From an uncultured Crocinitomix sp. (lineage in GTDB: Bacteria; Bacteroidota; Bacteroidia; Flavobacteriales_D; Crocinitomicaceae), in the NCBI GenBank assembly GCA_937136425.1, contig CAKZON010000110.1, positions 85,466-149,465 on the forward strand: 64,000 bases of DNA. The letters run 5' to 3'. A program made the translations under genes and the position numbers. The notes beneath the pieces are model-generated. The model was given only the letters and a program-made list of their open reading frames with translations. It was not told where the DNA came from and made no database searches. How positions within the stretch are numbered: the first letter of the stretch is position 1; every line of letters starts with the position of its first letter. Positions 7,570 to 15,900 of the stretch are shown here, in pieces.

Positions 7570-8607
7570 ATGTCTACGGATGAAAAATTCATGCAACGGT
7601 GCATTGATTTAGCCCAATTAGGTGCTGGATCTGTTGCCCCTAACCCAATGGTTGGATCTGTTGTTGTCCATAATGGAAAAATTATTGGAGAAGGATATCA
7701 TGAACAGTATGGACAAGCTCATGCAGAAGTCAATGCAATTCAATCAGTTAAAGACAAATCCTTGCTTGAAAAGGCTACCATTTATGTTAACTTGGAGCCA
7801 TGCGCCCATTTTGGGAAAACACCACCTTGTTCTGATTTAATTATTGCTTCAAAAATTCCAAATGTTGTTATTGGTTGTATTGACTCTTATTCTGAAGTTG
7901 CAGGAAAAGGCATTGCTAAAATGACTGATGCTGGAATAAATGTGAATGTTGGTGTATTAGAAAAAGAAAGCTTAGCATTAAACAAACGTTTTTTTACTTT
8001 TCACAATAAAAAACGCCCTTACATCATCCTAAAATGGGCACAATCAGCCAACGGTTGTATAGATATAGATCGAACCAATAACGAAAAAGGTGTGTTTTGG
8101 ATTACGCAACCAGAGACAAAAGCTTTGGTGCATAAATGGAGACACGAAGAGGCCGCTATTTTAGTCGGTAAAAACACAATCAAAGTAGATAATCCATCAC
8201 TTACTTGTAGAAATTATGAAGGCAATTCGCCAATTCGTGTAATAATTGATCAAAAAATGAGATTGGATTATGGAGGATTTAATGTTGGAGATCGTAAGGT
8301 TCAAACTTATGTTTTAAGTGAGAAAGATGTTATTTCAAATGGAATGCTGCAGTTTGTAAAACCTGTTGATTTTACTATAAAATCTATCTTAACGGCACTT
8401 GCTAGTTTAGAAATACAGTCTATAATCATTGAGGGGGGAGCAACAACTTTAAGTCATTTTATAAAAGCAGACTTATGGGATGAAGCCAGGATTTTAACTG
8501 GCATTAATTCAATTCCAAATGGTAAACCTGCACCAAAGGTTGAAGGTATTGTAAATAAAACCTATGCTTTAGGGAAAGACCAAGTAAAAATTATTGTACA
8601 TGCTTGA
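7570..8607 (+). CDS. ribD: Bifunctional pyrimidine deaminase/reductase of riboflavin synthesis
   Basis: RibD deaminates and then reduces the pyrimidine made from GTP in riboflavin synthesis. The N-terminal deaminase domain (about residues 1-145) has the zinc site: HAEVNAI followed by EPCAHFGKTPPCSDLI. The C-terminal reductase domain starts at about RPYIILKWAQSANG and includes the GGATTLSHFI segment. The length (345 residues) is normal. ATG 7570 fits homolog N-termini (MSTDEKFMQRCIDLA). No other rib genes are nearby. Its last codons overlap the next gene by 8 nt. Confidence 0.95.
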   Translation: MSTDEKFMQRCIDLAQLGAGSVAPNPMVGSVVVHNGKIIGEGYHEQYGQAHAEVNAIQSVKDKSLLEKATIYVNLEPCAHFGKTPPCSDLIIASKIPNVVIGCIDSYSEVAGKGIAKMTDAGINVNVGVLEKESLALNKRFFTFHNKKRPYIILKWAQSANGCIDIDRTNNEKGVFWITQPETKALVHKWRHEEAAILVGKNTIKVDNPSLTCRNYEGNSPIRVIIDQKMRLDYGGFNVGDRKVQTYVLSEKDVISNGMLQFVKPVDFTIKSILTALASLEIQSIIIEGGATTLSHFIKADLWDEARILTGINSIPNGKPAPKVEGIVNKTYALGKDQVKIIVHA

Positions 8608-9472
8608 TTTAGTTTTAGGAATATTATTCTTTAATGTAATCCTTATTTTGTTCAAATTATTTGAGCGTTATAAGGTAGATAATTTACAAGCAATTATTGT
8701 TAATTATCTAGTAGCAGGAACGTTCGGTTATATTTATGCAGATAACACACCTGCATTAAAAGAGCTGGTTGAATTACCGTGGATTCCATTAGCTATTTTA
8801 ATTGGATTCATTTTTATTACTGTTTTCAATTTGCTGGCAAAGGGTGCGCAGGTTGTGGGAATGGCAATTGCTACAGTGGCAAATAAAATGTCTGTAATAT
8901 TGCCTGTCATTGCTAGTTTCTTTCTTTACGGCGACACCGTTTCGGCATTTAAAATAATTGGAATTTTATTGGCTTTGTTAGGAGTTGTGCTCAGCTCTAT
9001 TGAAAAAGGTAAGCTAAGTTTTGATAAAAAGTACTTGTGGCTTATCTTGATTATTTTCTTTGGTCAAGGAATTGCAGATGTTCTCTTTAACTATGCTCAA
9101 AAAAATTACGTTGAAAATCCACCACTATTCATTTCTGTCTTATTTTTAACAGCATTTGTATCTGGTTTAATTATTCTAGGTGTACAAGTTGCTCAAAAAA
9201 AACAGACGCTATTTCCAATTAAAAAATTAGGAAAAAATGTGCTTTGGGGAATTGCTTTAGGAATCCCTAATTTTCTAACACTATTCTATTTTTATAGTGC
9301 ATTAGATAATGGTTTTATGGAAAGCTCTCAGGTCTATCCTATCCTAAACATGGGGGTTATAGTTCTTTCGGCACTTTCTGGATACTTAATTTTTAAAGAA
9401 AAATTGTCCGTTATTAACTGGTTAGGAATAGCAGTTTCTGTATTAGCTATTGCTGCTATTAGTGCAGGGTGA
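8600..9472 (+). CDS. EamA/DMT-superfamily membrane transporter
   Basis: A 290-residue membrane protein with about ten hydrophobic helices, arranged as two five-helix halves (break near ALLGVVLSSIEKGKL at about residue 135). This is the drug/metabolite transporter layout. The C-terminal half has the typical YPILNMGVIVLSALSGYLIFKE pattern, where EamA proteins carry a conserved Pro and Lys-Glu. The substrate is not predictable. ATG 8600 overlaps the ribD stop by 8 nt, suggesting coupled translation; transport of a flavin or precursor is possible but would be a guess. Confidence 0.8.
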   Translation: MLDLVLGILFFNVILILFKLFERYKVDNLQAIIVNYLVAGTFGYIYADNTPALKELVELPWIPLAILIGFIFITVFNLLAKGAQVVGMAIATVANKMSVILPVIASFFLYGDTVSAFKIIGILLALLGVVLSSIEKGKLSFDKKYLWLILIIFFGQGIADVLFNYAQKNYVENPPLFISVLFLTAFVSGLIILGVQVAQKKQTLFPIKKLGKNVLWGIALGIPNFLTLFYFYSALDNGFMESSQVYPILNMGVIVLSALSGYLIFKEKLSVINWLGIAVSVLAIAAISAG

Positions 9473-9517
9473 TAAATTTAATCCTAAATTCGTTTCATAA
9501 ACAAATTCATGATTCAA

Positions 9518-10327
9518 ATGAAAAATTATTACTTCCTTCTCTTATCTCTAATCATCATCAGTTGTGGAGAAAACTCGAATACAGAAAGTGAAACAGCTTC
9601 CAATATCGAGATTGATACCACTCAAACAACTACTGAAATTGAAATTGAGGAGGAGTATCCGATTCCTGTTGAATTCTCTTCATTAGATAAAATAACTATT
9701 TCTGGTGCCATCTATAAAATAGATGAAACCTCCCCTTCTATTTTACTTTGTCACCAAGCCGGGTACAATAGGCACGAATATGATGAAATTGCACCTAAAC
9801 TAAATGATTTAGGATTTAATTGCATAACCATTGATCAACGATCAGGTGGTGTATTAAATGATTTCACCAATCAAACTGCTGACAGAGCAATAGAACAAAA
9901 TTTACCTGTAGAATATGTTGATGCCGAACAAGATATTATTGCCGCCATTGACTTTACCTACGACTATTTTAAGCAACCAGTTATTTTATGGGGAAGTTCT
10001 TACTCATCTGCTTTAGCATTGCACATAGGCGCTACAAATGATAAACTAAAAGCTGTTGTTTCATTTAGCCCAGGGGATTATTTTGGAGATAAGAAACCAT
10101 TACTTAAAACCACAATGCTTGACATGGACTTACCTTACTTCATTACTTCTTCAAAAGATGAAGCGACTGCTATCACCGATTTTTTAAAAGGAAGAAGACC
10201 AAGTGAAAATCAAATACAGTTTATTCCTCAGGCAGCTGGACTTCATGGCTCTAAAGCTTTATGGGAAAACAATCCATCTCAGGACGAATATTGGAATGCA
10301 ATCAAAGATTTTTTGATCAATTTATAA
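9518..10327 (+). CDS. Alpha/beta-hydrolase lipoprotein
   Basis: A lipoprotein of about 269 residues. The signal peptide ends in a lipobox (LIIISCG), and a Ser/Thr/Glu-rich linker leads to a hydrolase domain from about residue 45. The oxyanion strand reads ILLCHQAGYNRHEY, the nucleophile elbow is GSSYSS (G-x-S-x-S variant) in a region WGSSYSSALALHIGA, and a C-terminal catalytic His is in AGLHGSKAL. This resembles dienelactone-hydrolase-like or serine aminopeptidase-like hydrolases; the substrate is unknown. An ATG at 9509 would add three residues. A TAAATTCG near-match to the -7 box lies at 9485-9492. Confidence 0.8.
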   Translation: MKNYYFLLLSLIIISCGENSNTESETASNIEIDTTQTTTEIEIEEEYPIPVEFSSLDKITISGAIYKIDETSPSILLCHQAGYNRHEYDEIAPKLNDLGFNCITIDQRSGGVLNDFTNQTADRAIEQNLPVEYVDAEQDIIAAIDFTYDYFKQPVILWGSSYSSALALHIGATNDKLKAVVSFSPGDYFGDKKPLLKTTMLDMDLPYFITSSKDEATAITDFLKGRRPSENQIQFIPQAAGLHGSKALWENNPSQDEYWNAIKDFLINL

Positions 10328-10477
10328 TTTCCTGAAACGCAGGTGAGCAAAACTTCACTTTAAACACCTAGTAGCTAATACCTAATTCATAAAAATAAGT
10401 CAGAAAAAGAGCTTTTTTATTTGATTTTTTGATTTTTATTTTCGTAATTGAATCTGTGATATCAAACAGATATTACC

Positions 10478-10495
10478 TTCGAGAAATTTCTCGAA
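10478..10495. promoter_or_regulatory. 18-nt perfect palindrome upstream of a secreted-protein gene
   Basis: TTCGAGAAATTTCTCGAA is perfectly self-complementary with no spacer, so it is a protein-binding dyad candidate rather than a terminator. It lies 24 nt before the ATG at 10520, between the likely promoter region and the start codon. A shorter imperfect dyad (GATATC ... GATAT) lies about 20 nt upstream. Confidence 0.45.
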
Positions 10496-10519
10496 CCCAA
10501 ACCCAAAACGAAATTAATT

Positions 10520-10933
10520 ATGAAAAAGTTTTTACTAGCTTGTCTGGTTTTAACCATGACAATTAGTGCTAATGCGCAACTCGTCCCATTAAAAGTTTAC
10601 AATGGTTCTGCAATCACATTAGTTGTTCACAGCGTTGCTGTATTAGGTACTACACCTGCATGTGGTTCTGGCGTTGGTGCAACATCTGCCTCAGTAGGTA
10701 TTGCTATTCCTCCAGGAGGCACTATAACAATTGCGCCAATTGCTCCTGGAAATCCTAATGTTGATTGGGGTGCTGCTAAAATTTCTAGCATATCAGGAAC
10801 AACAGGAATCGGTGCTGTTCATCCTCATTTTCACGCTTGTTTTGGTACTGGCGGAGCATGGGGTTCACCATTATTAACTGATTATTGGTACGCGATTGGA
10901 GCTACACCTTTTCAAGTATTAAAAATATACTAA
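10520..10933 (+). CDS. Small secreted protein, 137 aa, unknown family
   Basis: A clear signal peptide (MKKFLLACLVLTMTISANAQ) is followed by about 118 residues rich in Gly, Ala, Pro and small hydrophobics. Two cysteines (in TPACGSG and FHACFG) could form a disulfide. The segment HPHFHACFG clusters three His with a Cys and could bind metal, which is inference. I do not recognise the family. The gene stands alone, with a palindrome upstream and a strong terminator downstream, so it is an independently controlled single-gene unit. Confidence 0.7.
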   Translation: MKKFLLACLVLTMTISANAQLVPLKVYNGSAITLVVHSVAVLGTTPACGSGVGATSASVGIAIPPGGTITIAPIAPGNPNVDWGAAKISSISGTTGIGAVHPHFHACFGTGGAWGSPLLTDYWYAIGATPFQVLKIY

Positions 10934-10977
10934 GATTGACCACAAAGTATTGATTACCCGAGAATCCAATGATAAAA

Positions 10978-11006
10978 GGGAGCACTTTCGAGTTGCTCTC
11001 TTTTTT
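10978..11006 (+). terminator. Rho-independent terminator
   Basis: A 7-bp stem (10978-10984 with 10994-11000, one G-U pair) and a 9-nt loop are followed by six T residues. It terminates the small secreted-protein gene and lies just before the end of the convergent DUF5686 gene. Confidence 0.8.
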
Positions 11007-11026
11007 ATTTTCAAAGTTTCCTACTT

Positions 11027-13573
11027 CTAATAGGACCACGAATTAGTAAATGAGTTGAAAAAGTCAAATCCAAATTTAAAGTTGAGATTAACAGATGGCT
11101 CACCATTTGATCTGACAACATAAAAAGTACCCAACTTAAACAACTGTCTTTTAATCTTAAAAATTCTTTCTATCCCTGCATACAACTCTACATGGGCATA
11201 ATCATCTTCTTGAATAAATAAGGCTGCTGCACCTGCAACCAACTGTAACTTTAATTTATTTATAACGGGAATTTTATTCATAATTGCACCGTTGAAATGA
11301 TGGATTGCAAAAGCTTGTAAATATGGTTGTGTAGTATTAAACGTTGAATCCAACAATTGCATTGTCATTAGCGGTTGCGAAAAGAGGAATAAATCAGATC
11401 CTCTAAAAAATTTCCGTTCTATATATTGAACCTCACTAGCTGATTTTCCAAAAAAGCTACCAGCTTCAACATCCCATTTCAAATCACCAAAAGTTCCAAA
11501 ATTAACTTTATCAGATGCTCCAATTTCTAAAAAATTAAAATCAACATCACTATTCAATAAGTTAGGTACTCCTTTTTTATATTTAACACGCAACTCTGGA
11601 AATTGCGTACCAATCACTATTTTCTTATTACCTTTTAAAATGTATTTCTGCTTAAAGCGGTACAATAGCTCCAATTCAAAAATAGACACCGTATACGTTT
11701 CATATGGCTCAATATCCGGCCAGTTTAAAGCCTCACCTAACTTCTCTGCCCAAGGAGCTTTCTCAATACCCGAAATATCTCGTCTAGTAGAATAATCAAA
11801 TGTGAAACGGCCATACAAGCCGTTAAACAATTCATAACGCTGAGTAATTTCAAAAAATGTTTTGCGGACATAGTTTCCTCGGCTCAAAAAGTTGGTTACC
11901 GATTGTTCCATTGTTACAAAATCATAGGTATCTCCACCAGATACTTTTAGGCTTCCAAAATGCTTAGGGATATAAGTGTATTCAACCCCCAACTGCCCTT
12001 TAACGTCTCTATTTCTAAATCCATAATCAATATCTCCGTCTAACTTAATAGCTTGAGCATTTTCAAACTCTTTTGAATACATGCCTCCCAACCTATGTCG
12101 GTATCCACCAATTCCAAACGGCTGAACTTGAGAAACCAAAGGATTAATATAAATCTCTTGCTTTTTCTCTCTATTTCTGAACCCTACTCCGCTTAATATG
12201 AAATCCCAAAATTTTAGACGATTATATTCTGTATTTACACTATCCACATAAGCATCACTTTCCAATAATTTAGTGATACTATCCTGCTCATGAATAAACG
12301 CCAATTCCTCAGGCTTTAATTGTATTGGTCTTATTTCAGCCCAATAAGCCGAATCCTTATTAAAAGCTTCTTCATCATATTCCATCACCACATTTTTGAA
12401 CGTTTTTTTGTCAAATTCCATGTCAAACTCATAGTCTGTATGATTAACACGCGTATTTCCCATTACAATATGCTGAAAATCATTAATGGTGTAAGTAAAT
12501 TCGCGTCTTTCTACCACCCATCTTCCATCAACCTCTACAAAATCTTCAATAATTCGGAATGCCTTAAAGTAGTCCATGGCAGAAGAATTAATAGACAAAT
12601 CCATTGATTTAACTACCCACAAACTGTCAATTATAAAAAGCTTCCCCGAAAATAAAGCTGCCTCTTTAAAACGAGGCTCTACTTGAATGTCATAAATCTT
12701 TTGACCATCTTCAACAAAAATATTGTTGAGAGAGTATTTGTAATTTATAAATGCATTTGCCGCCAAAGGAGAAACTAATGGATTACTGGCAACCTTAGGC
12801 AATTCAATTAAGTTTTGATAAAGATCAAAATCTCCATCTTCAACTTTTTCAAAAAAGATATAAGGGTTGTATTCTATTACTTGTGAAGGTAAAATACTAT
12901 TTGGATCAGAAAAATCAGTTGATACAACCACCGAGCTATTACTTTTTTCAGCATAATCATTATGGGCGACAATTGTTTCTTTATAGGTATTTCTTCGTTT
13001 GTATCGAGTAATTGAGTTTGACTCAATAAAATTCATTTTTTGCCGCAATTGTAGCGGTGTTGTTTGCGGATTTGAATTGTCTTGAGATTGTAATTCTCGT
13101 GCGGCTTTTAACAAACCGTTTTTTTCTTCTTTCTCTAAACTTGTTTTAATATAGGTTTTACACTGATAAGTTTTGTACTGATTACGCATGTTTTTTTTAT
13201 TATCAATCACATGCCCTATAACTTCTTTTACAATGTTTCTTTCATCTGCATAAATCTCAACTGCTCCTAATGCAATTGCTTCATAACTCATTTTAACATC
13301 ATGTACCAAAACCCCTTGAGTAAAAACTAGTGTATCAATTGTTGTAGCGAAACCAATCATGCTATATTTAACTATGACGGTGTCACGTTGAGGTACTTCT
13401 AAAAAGTAGTTACCATTATTACTTGTCGGCACACCATAAGTTGTATTTTCAACAGAAACCCTTGCCCCAGGAATTGCATTACCTGATGGATCTACAACAT
13501 TTCCCTTTACTACATTTTGACTAAAGCTTGATAACCCAATAAATAAAAGTATAAGCGTAAAAAATTGTTTCAT
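11027..13573 (-). CDS. DUF5686 family outer-membrane protein with CarboxypepD_reg-like domain
   Basis: A protein of about 848 residues. ATG 13573 gives the signal peptide MKQFFTLILLFIGLSSFSQ; the longer frame starting at 13654 adds a non-signal sequence and is unlikely. A CarboxypepD_reg-like beta-sandwich follows (about 20-100; VKGNVVDPSGNAIPGARV). The rest matches the DUF5686 layout: a helical segment (EVIGHVIDNKKNMRNQYKTYQCKTYIK), a large middle region and a C-terminal beta-barrel of many amphipathic strands ending in an aromatic residue (FTNSWSY). The family is common in Bacteroidota outer membranes and has no settled function. Confidence 0.82.
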   Translation of the reverse strand: MKQFFTLILLFIGLSSFSQNVVKGNVVDPSGNAIPGARVSVENTTYGVPTSNNGNYFLEVPQRDTVIVKYSMIGFATTIDTLVFTQGVLVHDVKMSYEAIALGAVEIYADERNIVKEVIGHVIDNKKNMRNQYKTYQCKTYIKTSLEKEEKNGLLKAARELQSQDNSNPQTTPLQLRQKMNFIESNSITRYKRRNTYKETIVAHNDYAEKSNSSVVVSTDFSDPNSILPSQVIEYNPYIFFEKVEDGDFDLYQNLIELPKVASNPLVSPLAANAFINYKYSLNNIFVEDGQKIYDIQVEPRFKEAALFSGKLFIIDSLWVVKSMDLSINSSAMDYFKAFRIIEDFVEVDGRWVVERREFTYTINDFQHIVMGNTRVNHTDYEFDMEFDKKTFKNVVMEYDEEAFNKDSAYWAEIRPIQLKPEELAFIHEQDSITKLLESDAYVDSVNTEYNRLKFWDFILSGVGFRNREKKQEIYINPLVSQVQPFGIGGYRHRLGGMYSKEFENAQAIKLDGDIDYGFRNRDVKGQLGVEYTYIPKHFGSLKVSGGDTYDFVTMEQSVTNFLSRGNYVRKTFFEITQRYELFNGLYGRFTFDYSTRRDISGIEKAPWAEKLGEALNWPDIEPYETYTVSIFELELLYRFKQKYILKGNKKIVIGTQFPELRVKYKKGVPNLLNSDVDFNFLEIGASDKVNFGTFGDLKWDVEAGSFFGKSASEVQYIERKFFRGSDLFLFSQPLMTMQLLDSTFNTTQPYLQAFAIHHFNGAIMNKIPVINKLKLQLVAGAAALFIQEDDYAHVELYAGIERIFKIKRQLFKLGTFYVVRSNGEPSVNLNFKFGFDFFNSFTNSWSY

Positions 13574-13670
13574 GTGTTTAGCGTATTTTATGCAAGACGG
13601 TAGATTAGTAACAAAGTTACATACAACGTTACAATTTTGTTTAACAATTTTCACGGATGGGAATTAGATC

Positions 13671-13736
13671 AAAAAAAAACTGCAACAATGACCAGGAAGT
13701 TCTTTGTTGCAGTTTCTACAAGCCGCCTCAACGGCT
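13671..13736 (-). terminator. Two successive hairpins, the second a strong terminator
   Basis: Read on the minus strand after the M1 aminopeptidase stop, a 5-bp hairpin (13721-13736, AGCCG/CGGCT) is followed by a 12-bp perfect stem (13677-13688 with 13704-13715, loop 15 nt) and then a T-tract (the A run at 13671-13679). The second hairpin is a textbook rho-independent terminator. The role of the small first hairpin is unclear. Confidence 0.82.
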
Positions 13737-13802
13737 AACCAAATAAATTTTATTGCAATATTACGAAATAAATTCGATTCAAACAGTTTTTATTATGCAT
13801 TC

Positions 13803-15704
13803 CTAACTTTCCCAGTTTAATATCTCATCCACTGTGTTAAAGGAAATTGCGTGATAATTAGGTCTTGCTTTTTCATAAATAGCTCTTCCTTGAGCTAAAC
13901 CTTCTGTTGATTTTGCTAATTCTGTATAAATAGGTTCTAAGAATTTACGGCGTCCTACATTAATTAAAAAGTACTCCATATCAGCATCAATCCCTTTATA
14001 ACCATGTTTAATAGATGCGATATACCACTCTGCCATTATTTCAGAGTTTCCACAATTTTTAAAACCAAAAGTCTCATCTAACAAAGCAAATTTGTCTGCA
14101 GACGTTTCAGCAGGAATTTGTCGAATAAAATGCATCCACTCTTGTGTTGTCCAAGCATCTTTATCAATTCCTAAACTTGCGACATCTTCCATTGTAGGAA
14201 TTTCTGCGGACACTTCTGCCACTAAATCAAATCTATTAGATTCTATTTTAACAGAGTTTTCGGGTATTCCCTGACCATAAATCCATTCATCTACATTAAA
14301 GTCTATTTCATTCGGATCCAATAAATTTTCATTTAAGTAAGCCACAAAATCTTCAGTGGTTAAAGTTTGAAATTCATGATCTCCAAAGTAACTATTGATA
14401 AACACATCAAACTTCTCTCTCCCCACTGCATCCTCTAATGTCTTTAAGAATAAAGCACCTTTTACATAAGCAATAGCAGTCATTCCATCATCTGGGTCAC
14501 GACCAATTAAATCCAGTTTCAATTTTGTATCGTCAGGATGCTCCCCTTCTAAAATTGCTGAATTTTCATTCAACATCTCTTCGTATTCAATAGAAAACAA
14601 CATATCAGAATGCTCTTTACCATAAAGAGCTTCCATAATTCTATTTTCAAAATAAACAGTAAAGCCTTCATTTAACCAAAAATCATCCCATGTAGCATTT
14701 GTAACTAAATTCCCAGACCAAGAATGTGCCAACTCATGAGCAATTAATGACACTAAAGAACGGTCTCCTGCCAAAATAGTTGGTGTTGCAAATGTTAACT
14801 TCGGATTCTCCATTCCTCCAAACGGAAAAGAAGGTGGCAATACAATGATATCATATCGTCCCCATTTATATTCACCATATAGGCCTTCTGCAACCTCAAT
14901 CATCTTTTCTACATCTGCAAATTCGTAAACACTTTTCTCTACCATTGATGGTTCTGCATATACTCCTGTGCGATCTCCTAAAGATGCAAATTCTAAATCT
15001 CCTACAGCCAATGCTATTAAATAACATGGAATTGGGTTCTTCATTTCAAAATGATACTTTCCTTCTGGATTTTTTTCAGTTGGATTATCAGCACTCATTA
15101 CAGCCATTAATTGAGATGGTACACTAACGTCAGCGCTATAAGTTATTCTATTACCAGGCGTGTCTTGACAAGGAATCCACGTTCTAGTTAGCACGGCCTC
15201 ACCTTGTGTAAATAAATAAGGTTCGTTTTTACCTGCAGTTTGCTGTGGCGACAACCATTGCAAGGCTTTAGAATCAGGAGCCGTGGAAAAATAAATAGTC
15301 ACTAACTCTGTTTCAGCTTGCAAAGCAACTGTTACTGAATTCCCTAATAATTCATCAAACTCGCCAATTTCAAATGTTGTTTCCTCTCCATTATCTAACA
15401 CTACCTTCTCAATATCCAAACTATGCGCATCAAAAATCATGGTTTCTGCCCCCACCATATTATCAATAGTATGCGCCACACTCCCTTTCAACATCTTTGT
15501 TTCAAAATCTACCGCAATATCCAAATGTAAATGGGTTGTTTTTACTTCTGCAACGTTAGAATAAGAATGCTGATCTAACACTTCTGTAACAACAGAATCC
15601 ACAGGAGCATCTGTATTCGTATCTTCTTGATTTTCTGCACTCCCACAACTTGAAATTACAAGTCCTAAAGTGATAATTAATAGTGTTAATTTACTGTGCT
15701 TCAT
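13803..15704 (-). CDS. M1 family zinc aminopeptidase, lipoprotein
   Basis: A metallopeptidase of 633 residues that removes N-terminal residues from peptides. ATG 15704 gives a lipoprotein signal (VISSCGS), so the enzyme is anchored in the periplasm or on the surface. The GGMENPKLTF exopeptidase motif precedes the zinc site HELAHSW (about residue 320) and, 18 residues on, WLNEGFTVYF. The C-terminal half resembles the leukotriene A4 hydrolase-type M1 branch. A TATCTTTG box lies 24 nt upstream of the ATG. The divergent gene is a peptide transporter of the POT family, so the pair suggests peptide breakdown and uptake. Confidence 0.92.
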   Translation of the reverse strand: MKHSKLTLLIITLGLVISSCGSAENQEDTNTDAPVDSVVTEVLDQHSYSNVAEVKTTHLHLDIAVDFETKMLKGSVAHTIDNMVGAETMIFDAHSLDIEKVVLDNGEETTFEIGEFDELLGNSVTVALQAETELVTIYFSTAPDSKALQWLSPQQTAGKNEPYLFTQGEAVLTRTWIPCQDTPGNRITYSADVSVPSQLMAVMSADNPTEKNPEGKYHFEMKNPIPCYLIALAVGDLEFASLGDRTGVYAEPSMVEKSVYEFADVEKMIEVAEGLYGEYKWGRYDIIVLPPSFPFGGMENPKLTFATPTILAGDRSLVSLIAHELAHSWSGNLVTNATWDDFWLNEGFTVYFENRIMEALYGKEHSDMLFSIEYEEMLNENSAILEGEHPDDTKLKLDLIGRDPDDGMTAIAYVKGALFLKTLEDAVGREKFDVFINSYFGDHEFQTLTTEDFVAYLNENLLDPNEIDFNVDEWIYGQGIPENSVKIESNRFDLVAEVSAEIPTMEDVASLGIDKDAWTTQEWMHFIRQIPAETSADKFALLDETFGFKNCGNSEIMAEWYIASIKHGYKGIDADMEYFLINVGRRKFLEPIYTELAKSTEGLAQGRAIYEKARPNYHAISFNTVDEILNWES

Positions 15705-15727
15705 GTAGTTTTTATTTTCTTGCTGAG

Positions 15728-15735
15728 CAAAGATA
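15728..15735 (-). promoter_or_regulatory. Candidate -7 box of the M1 aminopeptidase gene
   Basis: The minus strand reads TATCTTTG, a full TAnnTTTG match, ending 24 nt before the ATG at 15704. No convincing -33 TTG was found. Confidence 0.45.
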
Positions 15736-15900
15736 ACACGAATTCTAGGTTGCACAGCTTTTTTTATACAAATGGCCAATTATTCCTGTTAAATATTAAT
15801 TTTTAACCGTTTAAGGAAAAACTCCCAATTAAAATGATGAACGGTTGTTATTTTTAAGTTAATTTAATTAATTTCACAGGCTTAATGTAATCACATATCT

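Noticed and set aside
13574..13654. Longer N-terminus for the DUF5686 protein (start at 13654)
   Set aside because: The extension is Cys/Asn-rich and would bury the signal peptide; ATG 13573 gives a normal exported protein.
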